In this document: positions 1 to 5,467 of the stretch, piece after piece
Position numbering within the stretch: position 1 is the stretch's first letter
Layout: the number at the start of each line of letters is the position of its first letter
From: Clostridiales bacterium
Lineage (GTDB): Bacteria; Bacillota; Clostridia; Oscillospirales; Ruminococcaceae
NCBI GenBank assembly: GCA_012800685.1
Contig: JAAZIT010000453.1
Coordinates: 1 to 6,090 of the forward strand
Reading direction: 5' to 3'
DNA: 6,090 nucleotides
Notes under the pieces: model-generated
What the model was told of the DNA's origin: nothing
Database searches by the model: none
Seen by the model: the letters and a program-made list of their open reading frames with translations, nothing else
Program-made: the position numbers and the translations under genes

Positions 1-151
1 CGTTTGTTATAATAGTTACAGCAGCCCTCGTTAGTTCTAATATACCAGCTATATCAATTCTTGATGTAGGTCCTTGTTGCTTTAAAATTTTTAGAACCTG
101 CATTCTATTTTGACGCTTTAAATCTAATTTACTTATTCCAACTTGATCCAT
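1..151 (-). CDS. ROK-family (NagC/XylR-like) transcriptional regulator, N-terminal fragment
   Basis: Only the first 50 codons are in the window; the rest lies beyond the left edge. The visible protein is a winged-helix DNA-binding region: NRMQVLKILKQQGPTSR (residues 15-31), then IDIAGILELTRAAVTIITN. This matches the helix-turn-helix that opens ROK-family sugar repressors, where an NR..VL..L...GP.SR pattern precedes a recognition helix of the type TRAAVT. The ATG at 149-151 is preceded by AGAGAGG about 7 nt upstream, so the start is firm. In the ROK family this domain is followed by a sugar-kinase-like effector domain, which cannot be checked here. A MarR-type regulator shares the fold and is the main alternative. 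The inducer and target genes cannot be told. It has its own promoter and is probably not cotranscribed with the lysR-type gene behind it. Confidence 0.75.
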   Translation of the reverse strand, partial: MDQVGISKLDLKRQNRMQVLKILKQQGPTSRIDIAGILELTRAAVTIITN

Positions 152-187
152 GAATTAACCTCTCTTTATCATATTAAATAGATGCCT

Positions 188-215
188 TTTATAGTATATC
201 TTTTAATTATTTCAA
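188..215 (-). promoter_or_regulatory. Probable sigma-A promoter of the ROK-type regulator
   Basis: On the minus strand there is TTGAAA (210-215), a 16-nt spacer and TATAAA (188-193). The -10 lies about 37 nt before the start codon at 151. The short spacer and AT-rich setting make it plausible but unproven. Confidence 0.5.
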
Positions 216-278
216 AAGTATAAACTCCTAATGATGAATAAACAAATAAATGATTGTTTTCAATTAACAATTAGAAAC

Positions 279-1172
279 TTAATCGTTTTCGAGAATATCC
301 TCTAAAAACTTCATACCTGCCAGAGACATTGTTGTCTTTTTATTTGTGATAATACATATATCTCTTGTTGGCATTTCTTTATCCATTTTTAGTTGAAAAA
401 GCTTTCCCTCTTTTATAGAATCCTCTGCAAAGCAATATGCCACAACCCCTATACCTAGGTTTCTTTCAGCAAACCGAACTATTAGCTCGGAGGTTGCAAG
501 CTCTATCTCAGGAGAAAGCTCTACACCATTATCTGACATAAACTTATCTATACCTCGTCTTGTTGATGAGGTATTTTTTTCAAGGCTTATTACAGGGTAT
601 CTTTCCAAATCCTCAAGAGGTACTATTTTATCCTTTAACTTATAAAATTTTTCTCCCCCAACAAAAACATCTTTAACTTTTCCAACAGGGTTAATTTTTA
701 GTCCCTCAGTTTCAAAAATTGGTGATGAAACCACTCCAAAATCTATTTTTCCAGCTTTCATTGACTGAACAGTTTCCGGAGTTGGGGCATTAGAAACCTT
801 TATTTTTATCTTTGGGAATTTCTTATGAAAACTCTCCAAATGTGGCAATAAAAAATACTGGAGAGTCATGTCACTTGCACCAATACGAATTTCACCACTT
901 TCAAAGTTTAACATCTCGCCAAGCTTCTTTTCGCCCTCTTCCATATTTTCATATCCATTTTCTATATATGGAAATATTTTTTCTCCCTCCGGAGTTAATC
1001 TTACGCCTTTTGCAGTCCTAAAAAACAGCTTACAATTAAGGCTTTGCTCCAACAATTTTATAGACTGGCTTACAGCAGGCTGCGAAATATACAGATTTTC
1101 AGCCGCCTGTGATATAGATTTATGTTTTGCTACATAATAAAAAACTCTATAATGCTCCATATTGGCAATCAT
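279..1172 (-). CDS. LysR-family transcriptional regulator
   Basis: A full-length (297 aa) LysR-type regulator. Residues 5-63 form the N-terminal winged helix-turn-helix, with the family pattern SQAAENLYISQPAVSQSIKLLE at about 21-42 followed by LFFRTAKGVRLTPEG (49-63). A linker helix runs to about residue 90. The periplasmic-binding-protein-like effector domain starts at SGEIRIGASD (92-101) and fills the rest. The start at 1172 is chosen because AGGAGG (1179-1184) sits 6 nt upstream; the next Met (residue 5) would be 18 nt away. It follows the aldo/keto reductase on the same strand but is separated by a terminator and has its own promoter, so it is probably a monocistronic gene. LysR proteins usually control themselves and a nearby or divergent operon; no divergent gene is present here, so target and co-inducer remain unknown. 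Confidence 0.93.
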   Translation of the reverse strand: MIANMEHYRVFYYVAKHKSISQAAENLYISQPAVSQSIKLLEQSLNCKLFFRTAKGVRLTPEGEKIFPYIENGYENMEEGEKKLGEMLNFESGEIRIGASDMTLQYFLLPHLESFHKKFPKIKIKVSNAPTPETVQSMKAGKIDFGVVSSPIFETEGLKINPVGKVKDVFVGGEKFYKLKDKIVPLEDLERYPVISLEKNTSSTRRGIDKFMSDNGVELSPEIELATSELIVRFAERNLGIGVVAYCFAEDSIKEGKLFQLKMDKEMPTRDICIITNKKTTMSLAGMKFLEDILEND

Positions 1173-1218
1173 ATAAACCCTCCTTATATTAGAATTGATT
1201 GTGATAATCTTTAATTAT

Positions 1219-1247
1219 ATAATACAACATAATATTTTTAAAGTCAA
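1219..1247 (-). promoter_or_regulatory. Promoter of the LysR-type gene
   Basis: The minus strand carries TTGACT (1242-1247), 17 nt, then TATTAT (1219-1224), close to the sigma-A consensus and about 47 nt from the start codon. A small dyad GATT-N5-AATC (1197-1209) lies between the expected transcript start and the ribosome binding site and could be part of an autoregulatory site, but it is too short to call. Confidence 0.65.
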
Positions 1248-1293
1248 TCAGTTTATATTTTAGTAGTTAACAGTTTTGCTGGTTAAAAAACAG

Positions 1294-1307
1294 ACTATTT
1301 AAATAGT
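1294..1307. repeat. 14-bp perfect palindrome upstream of the LysR-type gene
   Basis: ACTATTTAAATAGT reads the same on both strands. It sits about 47 bp upstream of the LysR gene's -35 element, in the otherwise empty stretch between that promoter and the reductase terminator. A related AATAGTT word recurs at about 1318-1324. It could be an operator, but the bases are mostly A/T and a chance palindrome is possible. Confidence 0.4.
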
Positions 1308-1363
1308 TGGTGAGTAGAATAGTTAGGCAATGAGATATTAGACTAGTCGAAATAAAAATACAA

Positions 1364-1396
1364 AAACGCAAGGCAAAATAAATTTACCCTGCGTTT
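1364..1396 (-). terminator. Rho-independent terminator of the aldo/keto reductase
   Basis: Read on the minus strand, AAACGCAGGG (1396-1387) pairs with the segment at 1373-1364 to give a 10-bp stem including one G-U pair, with a 13-nt loop. It is followed by a U-rich run (TTGTATTTTTATTT). The hairpin starts 4 nt after the reductase stop codon. On the plus strand the wobble becomes an A-C mismatch and there is no gene to serve, so minus is the working orientation. Confidence 0.85.
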
Positions 1397-1400
1397 CAAA

Positions 1401-2402
1401 TTATCTAATATTATTTAAAATATCCTCGATTTTATTCAGCTGTTCTTGTGAAAATTCTGTTTTATATGCCGCCTGAACGTTATCCACTATTTGTTCTGGT
1501 CGGCTTGCACCAATAAGCACTGTGGTAACCTTATCCTCTCTGAGAGTCCACGAAAGAGCCATTTGTGCTAGGCTTTGTTCTCTTAATTTAGCTACATCAT
1601 TAAGCTTATTAAGTCCCTCAAGCATTTTAGGGGTAAGCTCATTTTTAATCCATGTGTTACCCTTTCCAATTCTTGAATCCTCTGGAATTCCATTAAGATA
1701 TCTATCTGTCAAAAGTCCTTGATAAAGTGGTGAGAACACTGCTAGTCCAAAGCCATCCTCCTTAGCATAATCTCTTAATCCATCTGTTTCTATCCATCTA
1801 TTAAGCATAGAATAAGAGGGCTGGTTTAAAATGAAAGGTGTCCTAAGCTCTTTAAAAATCTTTTGGATTTCTTTTGTTTGTTCAGTATTATAGTTTGAAA
1901 TTCCAACATAGAGGGCTTTCCCCTGTTTTGTAATATGATCAAGAGCTAAGGCGGTTTCTTCCACAGGAGTATCTGGGTCATTTATATGATGATAAAAAAT
2001 ATCAACATAATCAAGTCCCATTCTTTTTAAGCTTTGATCAAGGGAGGAAACAAGATATTTTCTTGAACCATTTTTATCACCATATGGTCCTTTCCACATA
2101 TCATATCCAGCTTTTGTTGAAATACAAAGCTCGTCTCTAAACTCCCTCATACCTCTATCGAGAATCTTCTTGAAATTTTCTTCCGCTGAACCATTATGTG
2201 GATTTCCATAATTATTTGCTAAATCGAAATGAGTTACACCCAAGTCGAAAGCTGTATGGCACATATTCTCCATATTAGCAAAGCTATCATTATATCCAAA
2301 GTTTTGCCAAAGTCCTAGAGAGACAGCAGGCAGCTTTAGCCCACTTTTTCCACATCGGTTATACTTCATTTTTTCATATCTGCTCTCATTTGGAACATAC
2401 AT
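1401..2402 (-). CDS. gpr: Aldo/keto reductase, YghZ/Gpr type (L-glyceraldehyde 3-phosphate / methylglyoxal reductase-like)
   Basis: A 333-aa NADPH-dependent cytoplasmic aldo/keto reductase. It matches the E. coli YghZ/Gpr group almost motif by motif: Y-RCGKSGLKLPAVSLGLW near the N-terminus, THFDLANNYG (57-66), SAEENF (72-77), ISTKAGYDMW-GPYG (94-108), SRKYLVSSLDQSLKRMGLDYVDIFYHH (113-139) and ALYVGISNY (163-171). The catalytic tetrad is Asp60, Tyr65, Lys97 and His139. GASRPEQIVDN (298-308) is the usual NADP(H) adenosine-phosphate-binding segment. Family members reduce L-glyceraldehyde 3-phosphate, methylglyoxal and other small aldehydes; the exact substrate here is inferred. The start at 2402 is preferred over an ATG at 2426, because the eight codons between them contain the ribosome binding site itself. 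It is divergent from a MerR regulator and has a MerR-type operator in its promoter. Confidence 0.93.
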   Translation of the reverse strand: MYVPNESRYEKMKYNRCGKSGLKLPAVSLGLWQNFGYNDSFANMENMCHTAFDLGVTHFDLANNYGNPHNGSAEENFKKILDRGMREFRDELCISTKAGYDMWKGPYGDKNGSRKYLVSSLDQSLKRMGLDYVDIFYHHINDPDTPVEETALALDHITKQGKALYVGISNYNTEQTKEIQKIFKELRTPFILNQPSYSMLNRWIETDGLRDYAKEDGFGLAVFSPLYQGLLTDRYLNGIPEDSRIGKGNTWIKNELTPKMLEGLNKLNDVAKLREQSLAQMALSWTLREDKVTTVLIGASRPEQIVDNVQAAYKTEFSQEQLNKIEDILNNIR

Positions 2403-2409
2403 ATTAATT

Positions 2410-2418
2410 CCTCCCTTT
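2410..2418 (-). promoter_or_regulatory. Ribosome binding site that fixes the reductase start
   Basis: AAAGGGAGG on the minus strand ends 7 nt before the ATG at 2400-2402. It would lie inside the coding region if the upstream ATG at 2424-2426 were used, where it would encode the residues LKGG. This argues for the shorter protein. Confidence 0.8.
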
Positions 2419-2488
2419 AAATTCATTGTTTTATATACAAAGATTGTATCCTAATTAGTTATTTTACAACCTTTCTTCCCTTAAATTA

Positions 2489-2518
2489 ATTATAGTCTTA
2501 ACTACATATATTAGTCAA
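2489..2518 (-). promoter_or_regulatory. Promoter of the aldo/keto reductase
   Basis: On the minus strand: TTGACT (2513-2518), an 18-nt spacer and a perfect TATAAT (2489-2494). The transcript would start near 2482 and have a leader of about 80 nt. That leader includes a short hairpin, ATACAA-AGA-TTGTAT (2435-2449). The spacer is longer than the optimal 17 nt and is filled by a dyad, as in MerR-activated promoters, where the regulator distorts the spacer to align the two elements. Confidence 0.75.
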
Positions 2519-2519
2519 G
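2497..2519. promoter_or_regulatory. Probable MerR-family operator (23-bp dyad)
   Basis: CTTAACTA (2497-2504), 7 nt, TAGTCAAG (2512-2519): the arms are inverted copies differing at one position. The dyad lies between the reductase -10 and -35 elements and covers the -35, where MerR activators bind. The same site is 5 nt upstream of the -35 proposed for the divergent merR-type gene, so one operator could serve both directions. Recognition by the adjacent MerR protein is inferred from position and layout. Confidence 0.7.
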
Positions 2520-2524
2520 TGTTA

Positions 2525-2553
2525 TTGACAATATTATGGAATTATGATATGTT
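2525..2553 (+). promoter_or_regulatory. Probable promoter of the merR-type/serine hydrolase operon
   Basis: A perfect TTGACA (2525-2530), 17 nt, then TATGTT (2548-2553). The transcript would start near 2560, giving a leader of about 90 nt before the merR-type start. A better -10 word, TATGAT (2543-2548), is present but only 12 nt from this -35. Confidence 0.55.
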
Positions 2554-2562
2554 TTTAATAGC

Positions 2563-2610
2563 TGTTGGTAATCGGCAGTTGAGACATGACATTAAATTCT
2601 TATACCAACA
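2563..2610 (+). repeat. Inverted repeat in the merR-type leader
   Basis: TGTTGGTA (2563-2570) and TACCAACA (2603-2610) are perfect 8-bp inverted copies separated by 32 nt. In the transcript they could close a stem-loop near its 5' end. The loop holds an alternative ATG at 2586. No known riboswitch class is recognised and no U-run follows, so it is not a simple terminator. Confidence 0.4.
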
Positions 2611-2651
2611 AAACTTTCAGTGTACGCATTGACGAGAAAGGCAGTATCTGT

Positions 2652-3050
2652 ATGGAATATTCAATTAAGCAAGTATCAGAAATGATAGGTCTATCTGTTT
2701 TTACAATCAGATATTATGACAAAGAAGGTCTTCTCCCTTTTGTAAAAAGAACTAGCGGTGGCATAAGGATTTTTTCGGAAAAGGATATTGAGTGGCTTCA
2801 TCTTATTTGTTGTCTCAAAAATGTTGGAATGTCTATGGAAAACATTAAGGAATTTATGGATCTTTGCATAAGCGATTATGACACTAGCGAGCAAAAACGT
2901 GAACTTCTTTTAAAGCAAAGAGAACAAATATTAAGCGAGATTGAAGATCTAAAAGGCTCACTTAGCAATTTAGATTTTAAAATTGAAAATTACAAAGAAA
3001 TTGGACATTTTAGTCCATTAGACTGGACTAGTGAACCAGAGGGAGATTAA
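2652..3050 (+). CDS. MerR-family transcriptional regulator (AdhR/YyaN-like)
   Basis: A 132-aa MerR regulator. Residues 3-40 form the DNA-binding domain: YSIKQVSEMIGLSVFTIRYYDKEGLLP with the typical IRYYxxEGLL recognition helix and wing, then SGGIRIFSEKDIEWL (35-49). A coiled-coil dimerisation helix follows (about 80-115), and the short C-terminus has no separate ligand domain. Cys54 falls six residues after the conserved Trp48, as does Cys52 of B. subtilis AdhR, the cysteine needed for its response to aldehydes. Cys53 is adjacent and Cys72 lies further on. The start at 2652 is chosen because the domain begins there and AAAGG lies 10 nt upstream; an in-frame ATG at 2586 would add 22 residues unlike the family. 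It is cotranscribed with the serine hydrolase and divergent from the reductase, its likely target. Aldehyde or thiol-reactive sensing is inference. Confidence 0.9.
   Translation: MEYSIKQVSEMIGLSVFTIRYYDKEGLLPFVKRTSGGIRIFSEKDIEWLHLICCLKNVGMSMENIKEFMDLCISDYDTSEQKRELLLKQREQILSEIEDLKGSLSNLDFKIENYKEIGHFSPLDWTSEPEGD
3038..3045 (+). promoter_or_regulatory. Ribosome binding site of the serine hydrolase
   Basis: AGAGGGAG is embedded in the last codons of the merR-type gene and ends 9 nt before the ATG at 3055. It supports that ATG over an in-frame GTG at 3031, which has no such site and would overlap the upstream gene. Confidence 0.7.
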
Positions 3051-3054
3051 TTAT

Positions 3055-4230
3055 ATGGATTTAAAAAGACTTGAAATTATTAAGGGTCTAGTTAAAAGCG
3101 AGGTAGATCAAGGAAAGCTAGCTGGTGCATCGGTTGCAATTAGAAAAGATGGAGATATCGTTTTTAGTAACAGCTATGGCATGGCAGACATAGAGAAAAA
3201 CATTAAAATGGAAATGGACACGATTATTCGTCTCTTTTCACTAACTAAGCCCATTACGGCTGTTGCTACAATGATATTATTTGAGCGTGGTTTAATCGAC
3301 CTTTATCATCCAGTAAAGTGGTATATTAAAAGCTTTGAAAACCCTATGGTTTCAAAGAATGGTGAAGTAAAACCTGCTGGCAGGGATATTTTTATAAAGG
3401 ATCTTTTAAATATGACCTCTGGAATATCTTATCCAGATCAGTTCACCGATTCAGGAAGACTTATGGACAAGCTTTTTAACGATATTCAGGCTGATACAGA
3501 AAAAGGGGTAAAAACAGGCACTGTACAATTTATGGAGCGTGCAGGAGAAATCCCTCTTACATTTAGCCCTGGTGACTCATGGCAATATGGATTATCAGCC
3601 GACGTTCTAGGCGCAATTATTGAAACCGTTAGTGGAAAAAGCTATGGAGATTTTCTAAAAGACGAAATTTTTATTCCACTTGAAATGGTTGACACTGATT
3701 TTTACGTTCCAGAAGAAAAGCTTAAGCGTTTTGCACAGATTTACGATTATAATTGGGATGACGGTACTCTTGATATATTTAAATACATATTTCTTGGGGT
3801 TGGCAATTATCACATTAAGCCGTCCTTTGAATCTGGCGGTGCAGGTCTTGTTTCAACCCTCAATGATTATGGCAGGTTTGCACAAATGCTTGCTAACGGT
3901 GGAACTTTAGACGGAGTAAAAATTCTCGGCAAGAAAACCGTTGACTTCTTAGCTTCAAATCAGATAACCCCTGAACAAAGCAAAGTTTATAACTGGGAAT
4001 CCTGTCGTGGATATGGTTATGGAAATCTCATGCGTGTTTTAGTTGACCAGTCCGGTGGGCAGACTAACGCCGACCTAGGCGAGTTTGGTTGGGACGGTTG
4101 GGCAGGAGATTATGCCGTAATCAACAAAACTGAAAATTTAGTAATTCAGCTTTTCATTCAAAGCTGTGGTGCTGGTACAAGTGATTTAGCTAGAAAAATT
4201 AGAGCAGTAACTTATTCGGCAATAGATTAA
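3055..4230 (+). CDS. Serine hydrolase of the beta-lactamase/esterase fold (class C-like), cytoplasmic
   Basis: A 391-aa protein of the beta-lactamase-related serine hydrolase family (the AmpC/EstB/penicillin-binding fold). The nucleophile motif SxxK is SLTK (Ser62, Lys65) in FSLTKPITAVATMILFERGLIDL. LLNMTSGISYP (117-127) is a family signature. The second catalytic element is Tyr178 in WQYGLSADVLGAIIE, where classical enzymes have YxN. The third motif (KTG/HTG) is replaced by FGWDGWAG (344-351) followed by the usual strand DYAVINKTENLVIQLFIQ, as in esterase-like members. There is no signal peptide or membrane segment, so it should act in the cytoplasm. That, and the altered second and third motifs, make a carboxylesterase or amidase more likely than an antibiotic-hydrolysing beta-lactamase. 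It starts 4 nt after the merR-type stop codon, so the two are almost certainly cotranscribed. Substrate unknown. Confidence 0.9.
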   Translation: MDLKRLEIIKGLVKSEVDQGKLAGASVAIRKDGDIVFSNSYGMADIEKNIKMEMDTIIRLFSLTKPITAVATMILFERGLIDLYHPVKWYIKSFENPMVSKNGEVKPAGRDIFIKDLLNMTSGISYPDQFTDSGRLMDKLFNDIQADTEKGVKTGTVQFMERAGEIPLTFSPGDSWQYGLSADVLGAIIETVSGKSYGDFLKDEIFIPLEMVDTDFYVPEEKLKRFAQIYDYNWDDGTLDIFKYIFLGVGNYHIKPSFESGGAGLVSTLNDYGRFAQMLANGGTLDGVKILGKKTVDFLASNQITPEQSKVYNWESCRGYGYGNLMRVLVDQSGGQTNADLGEFGWDGWAGDYAVINKTENLVIQLFIQSCGAGTSDLARKIRAVTYSAID

Positions 4231-4347
4231 TTATTAATACTAACAAGCCGAAATAAAGTAATAATTGGCAAAGTTGTTTATTATATTTGTCATTTTGGGT
4301 TTAGATATAGATTAATTAACTAATAAGATTATGGTTATTAAAAAACA

Positions 4348-4370
4348 CCTTAAAATTAGTTTTTATTAGG
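4348..4370 (-). terminator. Weak hairpin with U-run, possible secondary terminator
   Basis: Between the convergent genes, CCT-TAAAA (4348-4355) can pair with TTTTA and AGG (4361-4370) with a 2-nt bulge and a 5-nt loop. Read on the minus strand it is followed by TGTTTTTTAAT. It could catch read-through beyond the stronger hairpin at 4404-4432, but the stem is AT-rich and weak. No convincing plus-strand terminator for the serine hydrolase is visible between 4231 and 4400. Confidence 0.3.
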
Positions 4371-4403
4371 CATTTACTAAGATTTAGCTCTAAATATTAA
4401 AAT

Positions 4404-4432
4404 AAGGGATAGCAATTATCATGCTATCCCTT
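4404..4432 (-). terminator. Strong terminator hairpin of the patatin-like gene, possibly bidirectional
   Basis: AAGGGATAGCA (4404-4414) and TGCTATCCCTT (4422-4432) form a perfect 11-bp stem with a 7-nt loop. On the minus strand it begins 7 nt after the patatin-like stop codon and is followed by ATTTTAATATTT. On the plus strand it is followed by GAATTATTTATTTTT, so it may also stop transcripts from the convergent serine hydrolase, 174 nt downstream of that gene. Confidence 0.85.
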
Positions 4433-4439
4433 GAATTAT

Positions 4440-5291
4440 TTATTTTTCTAAATATGCCTTTAGCTCTTCCATACGTTTTTTAGTTTGCTTGATACCATGA
4501 TTATACAGTACCTCTAGCTTTTGAGGGTTGTTTTCCGTCCTGTTAATTCCATATGTATTGGTTGGGGCAATAACAAAAACCTTTCCCTCTTTTTCAAGCT
4601 CGGCTAGGGTTTTAATGGCTTGGTTATATCTATCAGCTCTAGTTTTCATTGCCCTTACAAAATCAGGGTGTTTTCTATACAAAATTTCCGCAACTGCACC
4701 AGCTCTTTCAGGAGCTTTTATATAGCTTCTTTCTCTCGTGAGAACAACTATATTTTTATTACAGCCCTCCGAAATTGCTTTTTCAAAAGGAATTGAATCA
4801 GCAACTCCACCGTCCATATAAAACTTTCCGCCAATTTTTATTTTAGGAAAAAGTATTGGAAGTGCACATGACGCTCTTAAAACCTGCCATGTTTTATCAT
4901 TTCGTGGAACCTCTAAATATTCAGCTTTTCCAGTATCTATATTTGTTACAACAGCAATTATCTCGCCCTTAAAATTTGTAAATTCAACATAGTCAAATGG
5001 CACAAGCTTATTTGGCAATTCATCATAAACAAAATTTAAGTTATAATATCCACGATTTTTAGGAGAAATTAAATGTCTTGCTCCCATATATCTTTTATCG
5101 TCCATATACTTTCGAGTAATATCTAAATTTCTTCCCTTTTGACGTGATGCATAGGAAACAGCATAGGAAATTCCCGCTGACGCCCCAATTATATAATCAG
5201 CCATTATGTTTTCTTCCATCAAAACGTCCATAACGCCACACGAAAACACTGTTCTAGACGCTCCGCCCTCAAGTGTTACTCCTAATTTCAT
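4440..5291 (-). CDS. Patatin-like phospholipase, YjjU type
   Basis: A 283-aa patatin-family lipid acyl hydrolase. The glycine-rich oxyanion loop is LEGGASRTVFSCGVMDVL (7-24), the nucleophile elbow GASAG (36-40) with Ser38, and the catalytic-dyad aspartate is Asp160 in YMDGGVADSIP (158-168). VLRASCALPILFP (137-149) is a family hallmark. The C-terminal region (about 205-280, including RYNQAIKTLAELEKEGKVFVIAP) matches the extension found in YjjU-like bacterial patatins. No signal peptide or transmembrane helix is seen, so it is expected to be cytoplasmic or loosely membrane-associated. Members are predicted to hydrolyse acyl esters of lipids, but the true substrate of the YjjU group is poorly defined. 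The start is supported by AGGAG ending 6 nt upstream. It has its own promoter and terminator and looks monocistronic. Confidence 0.92.
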   Translation of the reverse strand: MKLGVTLEGGASRTVFSCGVMDVLMEENIMADYIIGASAGISYAVSYASRQKGRNLDITRKYMDDKRYMGARHLISPKNRGYYNLNFVYDELPNKLVPFDYVEFTNFKGEIIAVVTNIDTGKAEYLEVPRNDKTWQVLRASCALPILFPKIKIGGKFYMDGGVADSIPFEKAISEGCNKNIVVLTRERSYIKAPERAGAVAEILYRKHPDFVRAMKTRADRYNQAIKTLAELEKEGKVFVIAPTNTYGINRTENNPQKLEVLYNHGIKQTKKRMEELKAYLEK

Positions 5292-5310
5292 AACTATCTC
5301 CTATCTACAT

Positions 5311-5331
5311 AATCTAAATTAAAATTAGATT
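5311..5331. repeat. AT-rich dyad in the patatin-like gene's leader
   Basis: AATCTAA (5311-5317), 7 nt, TTAGATT (5325-5331) is a perfect inverted repeat lying between the expected transcript start (about 5342) and the ribosome binding site. It could be a repressor operator or a weak RNA hairpin; its base composition leaves chance open. Confidence 0.4.
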
Positions 5332-5348
5332 TTATTCTCTATTAGTCT

Positions 5349-5377
5349 ATTATAGTATAATTTTCTATTAATTGCAA
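5349..5377 (-). promoter_or_regulatory. Promoter of the patatin-like gene
   Basis: On the minus strand: TTGCAA (5372-5377), a 17-nt spacer and a perfect TATAAT (5349-5354), about 58 nt before the start codon. This makes the gene independent of the tyrA transcript upstream of it. Confidence 0.75.
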
Positions 5378-5442
5378 GAAAATAAGAGAAAAATATCGAG
5401 AAAACAACAAGATTATTAGGCTTTATGTCATTATGTCTTAAT

Positions 5443-5459
5443 CCCTCTGTAACAAAGGG
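5443..5459. terminator. Hairpin just downstream of tyrA, terminator-like
   Basis: CCCTCTG (5443-5449) and CAAAGGG (5453-5459) form a 7-bp stem-loop with a 3-nt loop, beginning 8 nt after the tyrA stop codon. In the minus-strand transcript all seven pairs form (one G-U), but no U-run follows (ATTAAGACAT). In the plus-strand transcript one pair is a C-A mismatch, yet the stem gains flanking pairs and a U-rich tail (TTTTCTATTATTT). Function as the tyrA terminator is likely from position but not clear-cut. Confidence 0.5.
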
Positions 5460-5467
5460 GTTTTCTA

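Noticed and set aside
253..271. Hairpin ATTGTT/AACAAT as a terminator of the LysR-type gene
   Set aside because: Six-bp stem that is almost all A/T; although the minus-strand tail is U-rich, the stem is too weak to call.
812..1137. Two plus-strand open frames (812-1021 and 868-1137)
   Set aside because: They lie antisense to the well-supported LysR-type gene, have no ribosome binding site and encode low-complexity Ser/Phe/Pro-rich sequence typical of reversed AT-rich coding DNA.
1522..1722. Plus-strand open frame antisense to the reductase
   Set aside because: Shadow of a strongly conserved coding region, with no start signal or recognisable domain.
2691..2894. Minus-strand open frame opposite the merR-type gene
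   Set aside because: Antisense to a recognised MerR domain and without a ribosome binding site.
3680..3910. Out-of-frame plus-strand open frame inside the serine hydrolase
   Set aside because: Overlaps conserved family sequence in another frame and shows no translation signal.
4261..4307. GGCAAA/TTTGTC hairpin as a terminator of the serine hydrolase
   Set aside because: Six-bp stem with a wobble and 13-nt loop, and the tail ATTTTGGG is not a clean U-run.
4528..4725. Plus-strand open frame antisense to the patatin-like gene
   Set aside because: Hydrophobic-looking translation is the reverse reading of a conserved gene; no promoter or ribosome binding site.
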